Below, one piece after another: positions 48,396 to 60,472 of a stretch of 64,000 nucleotides of DNA. The notes beneath the pieces were generated by a model. That model searched no databases. It was given only the letters and a program-made list of their open reading frames with translations, and was not told the DNA's origin. The position numbers and the translations under genes are program-made. Source of the DNA: Coprinus comatus (taxonomy: Eukaryota; Basidiomycota; Agaricomycetes; Agaricales; Agaricaceae); the NCBI GenBank assembly GCA_034638255.1, contig JAWPGT010000055.1, forward strand, positions 1 to 64,000. Direction: 5' to 3'. Within the stretch, counting starts at the first letter, position 1; each line of letters starts with the position of its first letter.

Positions 48396-49673
48396 ATGAA
48401 GTTTTCTTTCGCTGCTATTGCATTTGCGTTCATCCAGGTCGCCGTAGTGAGTATTCAACGTGAGTCCCTGTATGTTACACCTGCTAAAATGATCACCACA
48501 GTCAACCCCTGTTGAGCTCTCTAAGCGTGCTTCCTACAACGATGTTCCGACACTAGGATACGCAGCCGCCGCCGGGTACGTCATGCATTCGGTAAAGCTC
48601 AACAGGACAAATCTCACAGGTATCCTATTAGGACAACTGGTGGTTCTGGTGGAACTGTCACCACCGTCACCTCACTTTCTGCCTTGATCTCTGCCGTGTC
48701 TGGATCTACTAAGAAGATTGTTGTCATTTCTGGTATGTGTTATATTTTCGAGAAATTAAACTCCAATCTAATAAACGCCGCCTAGGCACTATTACCGGCA
48801 ATGAGGTCGTCAAAGTCGGAGCGAACACATCCGTCATTGGACTGAAAGGATCTCATATGTTACCTTTCCGAAAGTATTTTGATTTCATACTAATTATTAT
48901 GGCTCATAGTCCTCTCCGGTGTTGGTCTACGCGTTCTTGATGTTGATAATGTCATCATCCGCAACGTCAAAATTTCCAAGGTTTTGGCAGATGCTGGCGA
49001 TGCCATTGGTGTCCAAAATGCCAACAAAATCTGGGTTGACCACGCTGACCTCTCAAGTGACATGGACCACGATAAAGACTAGTAGGTATTCGTTTCACTT
49101 GACTTATATTATCGCTGAAGGGTGTATACTAGCTATGATGGTCTTCTTGATATCACCCACGGTTGCACTGGTGTAACAGTCACTGGTAGCAGGTTCTATA
49201 ACCACTGGAAGGGGACTCTTGTTGGCCACTCTGACTCAAATGGTTCTGAGGATGCTAAGATCGCAGTCACCTATGCTAGCAACTACTTCTCCAGCATCAA
49301 CTCTCGCACACCATCTTTCCGCTTCGGCCATGGTCACGTCTTCAACAATGTTTTCGACAACGTCGGTGATGGTATTAACACCCGTGTTGGTGCTGAACTC
49401 CTTATAGAGAACAACGTCTTTGCCAGTATGTGATTTTTTTTTGAACATAGGATTGACTATGGCTAACACATCAAATCAATCCTAGACACCAAGAAACCCC
49501 TCTATGCTACTGACGGAGGATTCGCTGTTGCTCGAGGCAATGACTTCGGTGGTGTTGCTAATACTGCTCCCACTGGCTCATTCACTTCTGCCCCTTACGG
49601 CTACAGTCTCATTGCTACCTCCAGCGTTCGCTCATCTGTTGTTAGCGCTGCTGGTCAAACTTTGACCTTCTAA
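48396..49673 (+). CDS. Secreted pectate lyase, PL1 family
   Basis: Extracellular enzyme cleaving pectate by beta-elimination. Seven exons: 48396-48446, 48502-48575, 48632-48732, 48786-48854, 48910-49081, 49133-49425, 49486-49673; 315 aa. Signal peptide (MKFSFAAIAFAFIQVAV) and a Kex2-like KR site shortly after. Conserved PL1 signatures: VIIRNVKIS, DAIGVQNANKIWVDH, DLSSDMDHDKDYYDGLLD, ITHG and VGHSDSNGSED. The frame closes only if the fourth intron (48855-48909) is removed with an ATATGT donor instead of GTATGT. If this intron is not spliced, the protein is truncated before most of the catalytic part. Suggests use of plant cell-wall pectin. Confidence 0.9.
48855..48909 (+). other. Intron with non-canonical AT-AG ends in the pectate lyase gene
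   Basis: Starts ATATGT, contains ATACTAAT (branch-like) and ends CATAG. Only this boundary keeps phase 1 on both sides; the available GT sites at 48859 and 48872 give phase 2 and break the frame. It looks like a G-to-A change at donor position 1. Confidence 0.7.
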
Positions 49674-51295
49674 TTATATTAATGGGGTTGTATTTCTATC
49701 ACTAAAATAAAATATTATTTTTGACAGGTTTCCATCTCCCTCTAATCTTCTGTCCATACGGTTCAGTGGAACCAATTTTCGCAATTTCTCCGACTTTTTC
49801 AAATTCAAAAAATGCTCACAGAAAACGAACATAAACATGAATATTATCAGTCCGTCCGGTATCTATAGCGCTTTTGGGAGAACCGTCGAAGATTCAAACA
49901 TTTCTGGATGTGTTGTAGTCCAACGGTACTTGGGCCGAACCGAGGCCGAACCCACGACCCACGACCCAGAGTGAGCCACAACATAATAATGCTGTTGAAA
50001 AATAAATAGCTTGGGAACAGCACATGTATAGGAGGCCATAAACTTGAAATCACATATTCTTCAAGATCTGTTTCAAGTTGTATCATTCTGTTAGTATTTG
50101 CTATTGGAATTTTGACTGTTCCTTTTGTCTAAGATCTCCTTTCGCTAAGTTTGGTTCATACTTAGAATAGCTGTGGCTGTTCATCCCAGAATGTAACTTT
50201 TGTGCTCTTCTTCGCCACAGTGAGTTCTAGAATCTATGGGGTGAGATTCTAGCAGAACATTGGTCCTACAGCGGATAGTGTTATAGTACTAGTAGATATA
50301 CTGTAGAAGAAGCATTGAATTCTATTTTTCACTCCCGTCACGCCCCTTCAAATTGTTTGATAGACAAAGTAACTGGATCATTGTCGCTATCGGCTGCCAG
50401 ATATTCTTCGTCACAGACCTTCTGTGGGCATACTTCATGTTATACATCTATCCGGCGGGTTGGTGATCATTCAATGATCAATCTACAGCATTTCGGTCAT
50501 GGATCACTACAAGCGGTGTAAACCATTCACCGCACTATAATAATTAAGTAACACAAACACCTTTCATTCACTGTGACCTCCTCGGATATGGGGGAACTTA
50601 GGCCGCTGAATATTGGGTATTAAGTTAATTAATACTGATATATTCGACTCTCCGAGAAGGAAGGACCATGCGCCGGTGCAAAAAAGAGGTCGAAGTTGTG
50701 ACTGATGTCCTCAGCCCGAAATGGGACAAGCACAACACACACGGGAACCTGAGCGCTCGAAGCTTGAACTGTGACTTTTAGCTGCGTGTAATTATCCCCA
50801 GCATTCATCTACACCAAGAAAATTACAAGAACTACGTATTGATAGCAAATGGCCATATCATCACGGTTCGTCGTCCTTCGAAGTTCCGCCGATGTGATAT
50901 AATGCTATTCAAGTTATCTTCAAGTTATTTATGCATAGCAATTTGATGACCGGATTAATTACCGACTTCTTCTTTGGGATACCTGAGTGGTAGTACTATA
51001 GAAAAGTACCGAAACAACTTGGAGTATACATGAATCCGAGATGAAACAATGTCACAGTCTCTTGTTTGTCTCTTATCGTCTTATGCGCTCTTAAGGACTG
51101 AGTCTAGCGCTTCTCACTCATTGGCCCGAATGACTAACTAGCCATGGTCTTGGGGTCGAATTGTTAAAACTCCGTTGGGAACGCATTCGGGCTTCTTTGA
51201 TTAATTAAAGAACATCAGTATGTAACACGGAAAATGAAGAATCACGATAGAATAACAAAATTTGTGCCAAAAAGAAAAAGAAGAAAACACTTGAG
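49674..51295. other. Intergenic, no gene recognised
   Basis: A small hairpin (CTAGAATCT / AGATTCTAG, 50227-50252) and AT-rich stretches are visible. Short frames have no recognisable family. Confidence 0.45.
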
Positions 51296-52031
51296 TCATA
51301 TTCGGCGCCTTTTCCTAGAAGTTGCAGGCTCATGCACTCCTAGATTACATCCAGGCCGCTGTCCACTCTCTTCACAACAGCTCCATATGAACTTTTCAGG
51401 ATATTGGATCATGTTTTCTTCAGAATCCATTGGCCCATGTACCATTTCATCCCAATCTGGAAATGCCGCTTCATCCACCTCTAAATCACCTACCGCGCAT
51501 AAATAACGAGTTCATGAGTCGTGAGTAATAATAGTATGGGCCAATAGGATACAAATAACGATACAGATGACACATACCTGAGTGAAAACAACATTCTGAT
51601 TCCTTTCTTTGAGTATTTACATCGAAATCAATTTTGCAATTTCGACATGATTCCCAACGAGGAATTATACTACGTGTATCACGGTGTAAAGTGATCAATT
51701 CTCTTGTTAGTGCAATTTCAACGGCTTGTTCAGTTTCCACCAATTCAAGTAATATTTGTCGTAATCTCTCAGGAGTAAGAGAGATGATGGCGTTTTTCAC
51801 TTGAGAACGTGTTTCTTCATTTAGCGGAATTTCAACTTCATCTCCAGAAGAATCATCGGAATCATTATCGGATCCAATTGTTGCGGTGGCGGAATGTATT
51901 CCATGAACATGTCCATTGTGTGACTCTTTCAGAGGTTCATCATCCTCTTCGTTTCCGGAGGAATTGGTGTCACTTTCATCTGATTCTAAGCCTGTGAGAT
52001 CAATAACCTCGTGTTCGTTGGTGCCAGGCAT
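51296..52031 (-). CDS. Conserved fungal protein with CHORD-like zinc-binding C-terminus
   Basis: Two exons, 52031-51578 and 51489-51296 (intron GTATGT...TAG, phase 1), 215 aa. The start is the ATG at 52031 (MPGTNEHEV); a GTGAGT...TTTTAG intron appears to lie just upstream in the 5' leader. Residues 1-65 are acidic/Ser-rich and begin with EVIDLT, a possible SUMO-interacting motif. The middle (about 70-115) is helical. The C-terminus has C-x2-C, CCFHSG, then FIWSCCEESG, GC and H, spaced as in CHORD-type zinc modules (C..HPG..W..CC..GC..H). It ends with a basic RKRRRI. Function not established. Confidence 0.7.
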
Positions 52032-52950
52032 TTCTAAAACACAAAATGACGTACCCATTAATAAGAATAAGCTGATTGTGAAAGGTAGCTTTATAACTCA
52101 CATGATTCCAAAATGAACTTGAGAAAGACGCGTTTTGGTCTGGTGTTTCACAAAGTGGAGAATAGGAGGTTAAGTTGAAAATTGAGGGGGTAAAGAAGAT
52201 GTCATCAACAAGTTCACTTTATAAGTAATCTTATTCTTGTCCTTTTGTTCCTTGATTCACACGTGATCAAGAATAAACCCAGTAAATCTAACTTCTAAAG
52301 TTAAGATTGAGAAGTATGAAATGCATTTAAGTGTTCTGGAACTTACCAATTCGTGCAAAATGGTAATAAAATCACATTTCAGACTTCTCAACTTCACATG
52401 GCCACATGTGTAGAATTACCAATCAATTGTTGAAATGTGAAATGTGCAACTGCAATTATATCGTATCCATCTGAAACTTCAAGCCCAAGGTCGATTTACC
52501 GCTAGACTACAAAGTGCTATTTAGGTGTAACGGAACCGAATTCAATTTATATAGTAAAGGTTTACTGAGATTCTCGAAGAAACGTATATATGTATAGTCG
52601 ATGACTGTGGAGTTTAGTCGCCCTCGCCCATTAGGTTAAATTCAAAAGGGCCCTTACTCGCGAAACGTCTGCTTTGGGTCAGGTTGAAGGGGAAGTAGAA
52701 GTCAAGGGCTTGGCAAATTTTAAAAGAATAGGGGCCTCACTGACCAGTGGTTACATATCGAGCAATTTCTAAGATTAGTACGTAGAACTTGAATCGTGAG
52801 AGGTCCTTGTGATAGTAACTACACTATAACAGTATACTGCTGCGAATGTTGATTTGAAGAGCTGACGATGAAGTCATTGATTGTGACCGTGGGAATGCTA
52901 CGTGTCTAATGACAAGTATGGAACAGTTAGCCGCTAGACTCCTACCACCA
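52032..52950. other. Divergent intergenic region
   Basis: Lies between the starts of the CHORD-like gene and the DnaJ gene, and holds the leader intron of the former (about 52032-52100). No other feature seen. Confidence 0.45.
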
Positions 52951-54848
52951 ATGCGACTGTCGTGGATTGCGTGCTCGTTGTTCCTCCTGGTTGGCGTCGG
53001 CGCTGAGCCTGGGGGTTTGTATCCACCAGGCTTGTTGCCCCTCGTTAACAGAGCCAATGCTCTGCTAACCACGGGTCAGTTTAATGAAGCTGCCAAGGTA
53101 TACTCTGAAGCAATCGGTATGTGTAACATCTGGATTTGACAAATAATTACTGACTTTCTCGTAGAACAAGCCCCTGCGGACTATCTATTATACTATAAAC
53201 GCGCAACGGCTTATTATTCTCTTCAACGACATACCGCGGCTCTAGACGACTTCGAGAAGGTCCTCTCACTTACCTCGAATACCTTCGACAATGCCCACCT
53301 TATGAAAGCCCGTGTCTATGCCAGGGAAGGGCAGTACGAACTGGCGCGTCCTCCACTCAAATTATATATCAAAGCCAAGGGCAAGAACAAAGACCAAGAT
53401 GCTGAAGAGCTCGAGAAGGACATTGAGGAAGGCGAACAATTATATTCAAAGCTGAGGAAGGAGCGCAAGAGTCAACTATGGACAGCGTGCGCAGAAACCG
53501 CTAGTTCGTTACTACGAAAGGCTAGCCATTCTGTTGAAGTTCGAACCTGGCGTTCAGAATGTGCCTTTGCAGCTGGTGATATCGATAGTGCTGTCGGTGA
53601 CCTTTCGTAAGTGAAAAATTCATTACATGTCCAAAACACGATGCTTATATGTTTATATTAATGTACAGTCGGTTAACACACCTTCTACCACCCTCAACTG
53701 CTCTATTAGCACATGTTTTCCGTCTTTCATACTTTCTCCTCCCGCCTTCTCCCGCAGGTCTCAACGCACTTAAACAATGTCTTCATTACGATCCCGACTC
53801 CAAATTCTGTCTTTCACTTCATCGATTAGTCAAGAACTTTGACCGTGGTTTCGCCAAAGTAGAAGACCTGCTAACAAAGGAAGATTGGCGAGGGGTGGTT
53901 AAACTTGTTCTCACTCCGGGTGGGAAAAATGGGGATATTTGGGAAAAGTTTGAGAAAGCACTAGAGGAAAACCTTAGTGCGGACGCGATACTACCACTTG
54001 TACCAGCCAACCTCTTGGAATCAAGTGTACCAAATGCAACCAAGAATCACCACAAGTTAGTGATGTCAAGCTTGCCGTTACCGAATCCTGCGAAAATATC
54101 TGCTCAACGACAAACCCTTGTGAGAGCGCTATGTAAATCGTTCACTCGATTGGCGGACTCTTCTCAGGGTGCGGAGTACAAGAAACAAATGGGCAGGTGG
54201 TGTGAAGAATTGTTGACTCTTAATGGATGTGAAGAAGATATTGATGGCCTTGTTGGAAAGAGTGAGGGTCTATTGACTGCGGAAGAATACGAAGAGGCCG
54301 TTAGAGTTCTAGACAAGGCTTTTGAAATAGGTGGACGTAGTGATCGTAACGTATGTATCTTTTGTTCTCTTTCTCTTTTACTACTTCTAACCACATGTTT
54401 TACACTAGATTCACGCTCGTCTACAAAAGGCCCAAAAGCTTCTGAAACAATCAAAACAGAAAGATTACTACAAGGTTTTAGGGGTTTCAAGAGATGCGGA
54501 TGAACGTACAATCAAAAAAGCATTCCGACAAGCAGCTAAAACCGCTCATCCAGATAAAGGAGGATCTGAAGCTAAGATGGCAACCGTTAATGAAGCTTAT
54601 GAAGTATTATCAAATCCAGAATTGAGAGCTAGATTTGATAATGGTGATGATCCAAATGATCCTTCAGGTGGTATGGGTGGAAATCCATTTGCTGGTGGTG
54701 GTGGCGGTGGTCATCCATTTGCACAATTCTTCCAAGGTGGGGGTGGTGGATTCCCTGGAGGCGGGTTCCCTGGAGGTGGGTTCCCTGGAGGAGGAGGAGG
54801 AGGTTCCAGTTCCACTATAGTGCTGGAGGTGGTAGACGTGGTCATTAG
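52951..54848 (+). CDS. ER-type TPR/DnaJ co-chaperone (DNAJC3-like)
   Basis: Probable luminal Hsp40 partner of the ER Hsp70. Exons 52951-53116, 53165-53606, 53669-54350 and 54409-about 54848. The start at 52951 is chosen because it gives a signal peptide (MRLSWIACSLFLLVGVGA); an in-frame ATG lies at 52909. TPR-type helices follow (for example NRANALLTTGQFNEAAKVYS), then the J domain near the C-terminus (DYYKVLGVSRD ... HPDKGG, about 54460-54610) and a Gly/Phe-rich tail. The tail frame seems shifted in the (GGA)n run at about 54788-54802. As read, the frame goes on to a TAA at 55012 with atypical sequence. One base change there gives FQFHYSAGGGRRGH and a TAG at 54846, which fits better. No KDEL-type end is seen. 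Confidence 0.85.
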
Positions 54849-55243
54849 TTGTACCAGTTTTATTAAGATGCTGTTTACGATTGTGTTACGGGAGGTTGTT
54901 ATAGATTATGCATGTAACGGTGTTAAGGGCATAGTTGGGAGATTTATTGCTTTTTTTATTTTTTGTTGTACTCATTTCCATACCTTTATTTTCTCCATCA
55001 CATTGTTTAAGTAAGTAGATGAATGTGAACTTTCTGGCAATGTTCGCAAACTAGTTTATTATAACATGGGACCCTCTGTTGTTACAAATTTACACACAAG
55101 GTATTGAAACAGAACACAAAATGCACAATTGTTGTCGAATCGTAGTAGCCATCAAATGATACAAGTACAAGTACACCCGGTTTCTCCACCACCGTACAAC
55201 TCCTTCAACTCCTTCTCTACATCGTGTCTATGTCAGAGCTTCT

Positions 55244-55262
55244 CTAGTCATCATCGTCGTCG

Positions 55263-55306
<44 letters not shown>

Positions 55307-55804
55307 ATCGTCATCATCATCTTCAAATGTTTCTTGAACGGTATCCCAAAGATCAAAATCGTCAGCTTCATCTTCCATATCCTCTAAAGCATTTATGGCG
55401 CTTTGGTTAGTTTGGCGTGCTGCCAATCTGTAAAATTAGAAAGTAACAATGAAACAAAATAAATAAAAAAAGTGTTCGTTAGCTCAACGTTCAAATGAGG
55501 AGGACAACGTTTTGGATTTTATTTCGGATGGTTGATGAAGGTCACAGTGGGTGTGGGTTTTGATGAAAAGAACGGTGACGTACTGTTTGATATTTATATC
55601 TCTTGCGACGATTTCTGTACTTTGTTCCCCTAAAATCATATAAAAGTCAGCATTCATTCAAGGCTGACATTCTGTCCACTGCGTGGCATAAGGAGAAGGA
55701 GGAATGATTTAGTTTTGCTAACCATTGAGTGGCATGGATAATACAGTTACAGAGCCGAGCATGACAGCAGAGACGACAAAAGTGATTAATTGTGTGAATT
55801 TCAT
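55244..55804 (-). CDS. Small secreted protein with a 25-residue poly-aspartate tail
   Basis: Three exons, 55804-55723, 55629-55584 and 55427-55244; phases fit and the frame is intact, 103 aa. The N-terminus is a signal peptide (MKFTQLITFVVSAVMLGSVT). The mature part is short, with Gln/Asn and then acidic residues (DMEDEADDFDLWDTVQE). It ends in exactly 25 consecutive Asp before TAG, encoded by mixed GAT/GAC codons. No cysteines. No family recognised. The tail could bind Ca2+ or other cations outside the cell, but that is inference. Confidence 0.75.
55247..55321. repeat. GAT/GAC trinucleotide tract
   Basis: 75 bp of (ATC/GTC)n on the plus strand, which encodes the Asp run of the minus-strand gene. 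Confidence 0.9.
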
Positions 55805-57644
55805 TTTGGCTGTTTGTAAAAACCAAGTCCCAAGGTTGAAGGAAATGATGATAGAGTGCGGTGATAATCTTATCTACCTTTGACATGTTTACTTTTATAC
55901 CCCTGTCAGACCTATGCAGCACCGTATCCTTCTAATAAGGACTAGTTCACTAATTTCCACTATAGCTTGGGACTATGATTTCTTCAGATACCTTCACAGT
56001 TCCAGGATTCAGATGTTACGGTGATGTCATACATTTGTTACTGCGGATGCAGATACATTGGATAAAAGACTGAGGTGTATGGGTTTGGATTAGTAAAATT
56101 TGTAGCTTCGAGAACCTTGAGAAGAAGGTTTTTAGCAATATGGAAATCGAGAAGAGGAAAATCAGATGTTCCACATACTAGTCTTAAGAGTTTCTTGAAA
56201 AGTCGAGATACGAGCTGTGACTGGCTGACTGACAATCGTTAAAGAACAAGGTAGTATTGCAAGTAACTCGCGGCTACCACTAGCGTTGTTACTATTTCGT
56301 AGTAATAGTAAGGTTGATTTATCTTAGATTCCGGACTTTATGTCAATTATAACTTCTTATAGCTAAGCTAGAGTTGGAGAGATTTTGGGTGTTATATTAT
56401 TCTAGGACTTTCTTAAGAGGCATACTGCTGCGGCCTGCGCAGTATTAGACTGTCACAGCAAGCTCCTGGTGATAATAATCTAGATCATTAGGTAGTAGTT
56501 TGAAGTCATACTACCCAATGAACGAGTAGTATCAATTACCAAAACATCTATCTCTCTGGCAGATACTGGTTACCAGGCGCTATTACTAACCAATTCTATT
56601 GGACGAGAGAGAACGGGTACATGGCAAGTTTGAATGTGGTTAAACTAATTCTATGTAATTTATCTTCTTCTTCAGCATCCCTGAAATCTGAACGCTTAAC
56701 TCAACCGAATCTTGATATCAGATAAGAAACACCCTGGTCTGGGGTAAGTAGTGGAGGATATACTTGGCATTGGTTTCAATTTGCTTCGGACCGTAGAACC
56801 GCAGGCTCAGCTTGAGTACTTCATGCCACTATATATCACAAGCCTGAACAGTTGCTCATTGACATTATCACAGAGGTTATCTCCTAGTACTGTTCATGGG
56901 TGTGTAGGGATCAGTAACGAACTACGTTGTGTGAACGTCAGGGAACATAGAGATAATTCTGGATACAATCTACTATATTTCCGAATTTATGTAATATACA
57001 TGATACATTTTAATCGAGCGTCATTACTTAGTGTAAAGAAACCAAGTTTGTGAATTCAACGACTTGTGATTCTTCAACAGTGTTTCTTTCTCTGATACTT
57101 CAGGCCCTCCGTTGAGTGGTCTGGGGTTGATTAACTGACATTCAAATACAAAACATTAATATTCAGCAGTCATCAATGAAACGAATCTCACCCCCTTTGA
57201 AATCCCAACACCAGCTCCGAGTCTGTCTATTATAAAGTATCTGGCAGGTGGATACATCTCGTTGACATTGTCACCATAGTGACATTTCTAGATCTAAATC
57301 ATTGTTGCTGTCAATGGTAACCGATAATATCAGACTATCCACTTCACAAGTTCCAACCGAAAAATCCAGCGCATTAAACTATCCACACTGATCTGAGTCT
57401 CGAACATTCAAACATTCAAGAGTATATATATAGAGAGATACTATTATAGTATGTGATACAAAAATAGCATCTAACACAAGTTCGCCCGAGTCGGCTGCCT
57501 TTGTCTTGTCGCCGATATATGACCGCCCTTCCGTGAATGCGTCGAGCCGCTAACTTATGAAACTACTCTCACCTTGTCAAGTCAAGTGATAGTATACGCT
57601 TTAACTTGATAAAATACAGCAAGACGACTGTCCTTCCTACATAA
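55805..57644. other. Intergenic, no gene recognised
   Basis: Many stops in all frames. The longest frame (56751-57053, plus) has no recognised family. Confidence 0.45.
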
Positions 57645-57652
57645 TATATAAG
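57645..57652 (+). promoter_or_regulatory. TATA box of the small secreted protein gene
   Basis: TATATAAG lies 47 bp upstream of the ATG at 57699, with a CA-rich leader between. Confidence 0.55.
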
Positions 57653-57698
57653 TAACTCATTTTCAACAGTGGTAGTATTCAAACACACATAGTTCGAC

Positions 57699-58309
57699 AT
57701 GAAGTTCAGTACAGTGCTCACTGCAATTGCCACTCCACTCTTTCTCTCTCACATTAGTAATGCGCAACTACTTGGTGCCACTCTTGGTGTCAATCTGGGT
57801 TCACCCAGCGCCACACCTACACCTACAGGAGTTATTCCCAGACCTCCTCCTATAGTTCGGTGTAACTTTCCGGGTGAGAATATCTCACTGACTATCAGTC
57901 ATGTACTCATCTAACCTCGTGTTCTATACAGCTTGCATACGGGCCATTTCTAACACGCCTGCGGGTTATATTCCTCCTTGTGCTAGTGCCAGAGACGATC
58001 TTGTCACTATCCAAACTGCTATGACACTCGGTAACAGAATCTGTGAGTTCCCCTTTGATTAATCCGCAAAAAGCTTGAACTCTCTGGATACTCAACGTCA
58101 CAAACAATTCAGCCGCAGATCTTAATACCAGGTTCATCAGAGAATCACAATCTTGTATCACTCAGTCTATCATTCTCGGCTTTGTCTTAGTACGTCGGAG
58201 GGCTCTCTCACTTTTGTCTTTACACAATAAATTACTAAGATCACTAATACTATTTTCCGAATAGCCGGATGAATGCGAAAGGTGCAGGCCACCACGTCTT
58301 CGAAACTAG
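57699..58309 (+). CDS. Six-cysteine small secreted protein (effector-like)
   Basis: Exons 57699-57873, 57932-58042, 58113-58189 and 58265-58309; all phases fit, 135 aa, intact. A signal peptide (about 1-22, ending SNAQ) is followed by a Ser/Thr/Pro-rich stretch (SATPTPTGVIPRPPP). The mature protein has six Cys: RCNFPAC, PPC, QSC and ECERC. Not a hydrophobin by spacing and no recognised family. Size, Cys content and secretion are as in fungal effector-like proteins. A TATA box lies upstream. A partial copy of its last two exons lies at 60272-60472. Confidence 0.78.
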
Positions 58310-59399
58310 TAGGATGACGTAGTATCAGTTGTCAATCGTACATGAATCGTATTACCAGTAGTATAGTATACAAGGGGTCCGAGTAAGATAACAATCTCAA
58401 TATATCCACCTCTTCGCGATTACTGGTTGTGACGGCTGACGATAAATGCATATATAGTGACGTAGAAAAAAATGAAGCAGATTCAGAGGAAGAAACACGG
58501 TTATACTATCTCCGCCTTACATTATAATATTTTCCGACAATATAATCCCTAAATAAAACATTCTGATTCTCAGATATCTTACTATTTTTATGGAGAATTT
58601 ATGAGCAATCAATATTTCAATGATTGCTATCTGGAACATCATTTCGTACCACTCCACATCTATTGTTATACACTGCAGTTCATTGGCTTACTAGTCTCGG
58701 TGACCCTCTTCGGGCGTAAGAGGGACTGTATATTCCTTAATTATCCTGATCATGCTGAATACGACTGTGATGCTCTCTTTCTCAGTTTGGCTGTATATCT
58801 ACTACCAATCCCATCTGTGTACTAATTCGTATTGGAGGGATAAGGACTACAATCTGGTCAGTTCTCGCTTATTGATTTTTTTTATAGGGGTGAGCCCACC
58901 TCCCGCTTTTTAAATCTCTTCTGCCATTCAACTCGAACCATTTGGAAACTCTAGTCTCCATATTTAACAATTATAGTTGAACCACATGATCTATTTTTAT
59001 GTGACTTACGCCATATGGGTTGTTTGCGCTGGCTTGTTGACTCCTATCTTCAATTTTCTTCTCCCGCCTAGTAGGCTTATGTTCTGAGTATGCTCGCACG
59101 ACTACTATAACACACACACTCTTTCTTCAGTTTCGCATGAAGGGGATCGAGGAAAACAGGAATAGTGGTTTATTCAAAAAGGCAACGTGTCCTTGGCTTA
59201 TGGCGTTTTCACCGACCGTTCTTTGCTTTCTACACCACCAAAAGAAATCCCACTAAACAAGAATGCCAGTAATCCACACGTTTAATTTTGTCGTATAGCC
59301 ATTCTTTTGTTCTAAGGAGATAAACCTTTCTGTGAAGTCAGCTTTTACATGGGGAGCTCGTAAAATGGATGCGATGTGGTTATCAGGTCAGTTTTTGGG
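58310..59399. other. Downstream region, partly duplicated at 60473-60605
   Basis: 58310-58440 aligns with the sequence after the relic at 60473-60605. The rest has no recognised content. Confidence 0.5.
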
Positions 59400-59423
59400 T
59401 TTTTTTTTTTTTTTTTTTTTTTT
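59400..59423. repeat. 24-nt poly(T) run
   Basis: Uninterrupted T run. It could be the poly(A) end of a minus-strand retroposed sequence, but I could not find a target duplication. Confidence 0.9.
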
Positions 59424-59834
59424 CGTTAGCTCAGTCCTATAGGCCTGTATCAAATATCGAGCTCAGGGCTTATCAACTGTTACATTATGAATAACTATGT
59501 CTTGATTCAGGCAACCACACAATCCTAATCATGCCCATGCGACCCCTTCCGACCTTCAGATATCTTCCAAATGACTAGCTGAGTTATTTCCTTTGGTTAG
59601 CAGGGCGCAAGGCGATTTTGTCAAATCTAGTGAGGTAATCAGTTATGGTCGTGATTTCATTTAGGTGGATTGTGACCATTGGTATCTGTAGCGCTCGGGC
59701 TGAATGTTTACGAAACGAAGACGGATCCTGACTTTGAACAAATTGGCTGGCGATGCTCATTTCGGAGTACGTTTTCTTACTAATCCTAAAATATTAATGA
59801 GATGAATACAGTGCATTTTCGATGTTGTCCCTGA

Positions 59835-59979
59835 ATTAGCTGGAATCTAAGTGAAAGGTACTGAACGAGTCACGTCCCATAGTAGCCGAGAGTCTGTCAA
59901 ACTTTGCTGACATTATCAATCGCTTGCCATCAAAGGAGCATGAGCGCCATGTTGAAGCAGTACATAGTTCCAAGCAGGG
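59835..59979 (+). other. Coding-like fragment, unrecognised
   Basis: An open frame reading SLSNFADIINRLPSKEHERH ends at a GTAAGT donor (59980). It looks like one exon of a gene, but no start, partner exons or family could be identified. Confidence 0.3.
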
Positions 59980-60271
59980 TAAGTCTGTCTCGGACAACTC
60001 TCGTACCGTCCAACTCATACCAAGAAAACCCAATTATCGTCAAGGACCATCCATATACCAAGAATGATAGTAGGTGTGGCATTTGACATAACTTTTCATC
60101 ACGTACGTATACCATGATGGATAGTTCTTATGGAAGCAGATCTGAAGGCGGCCAGTCTTGTTTAAGTACTGGTTAAGTATTAAGAATGCGTTCGTAGTAT
60201 TAATGAAAAGAGGCTGTGAACTTGATGTGTAGGTGCCCTTTTAATTATAACAAAATCCAATGAATATTCAG

Positions 60272-60472
60272 CTACAGAGCTTAGTACCAGGTTAACTGTC
60301 AGAGATATGCAATCATGTATCACTCAATCTATCATTCTCGGGTTTGATCTTGTGTGTGGGAGCCCCTTCAATCTCTTACGCAGCATATTGTGACTAAGAT
60401 CACTATTAATCTCACTTTTCCGCATAGCCGAATGACTGCGCAAGGTGCACACTGCCTCGACATCACTACTAA
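60272..60472 (+). pseudogene. Duplicated 3' fragment of the six-cysteine secreted protein
   Basis: 60272-60351 and 60428-60472 match the last two exons of the gene at 57699-58309 (shared core SCITQSIILGF; DCARC parallels ECERC). The acceptors and the stop are kept, and the exon carries an in-frame 3-nt insertion, so no frame damage is visible. The first two exons and the signal peptide are missing upstream. It is a truncated duplicate, unless distant exons exist. Confidence 0.7.

Noticed and set aside
55129..55410. Plus-strand frame rich in His/Arg
   Set aside because: It is the complement of the Asp tract; the minus strand gives a complete spliced gene with signal peptide.
59400..59423. Poly(A) tail of a retroposed gene
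   Set aside because: No target-site duplication or recognisable retroposed sequence was found next to it.
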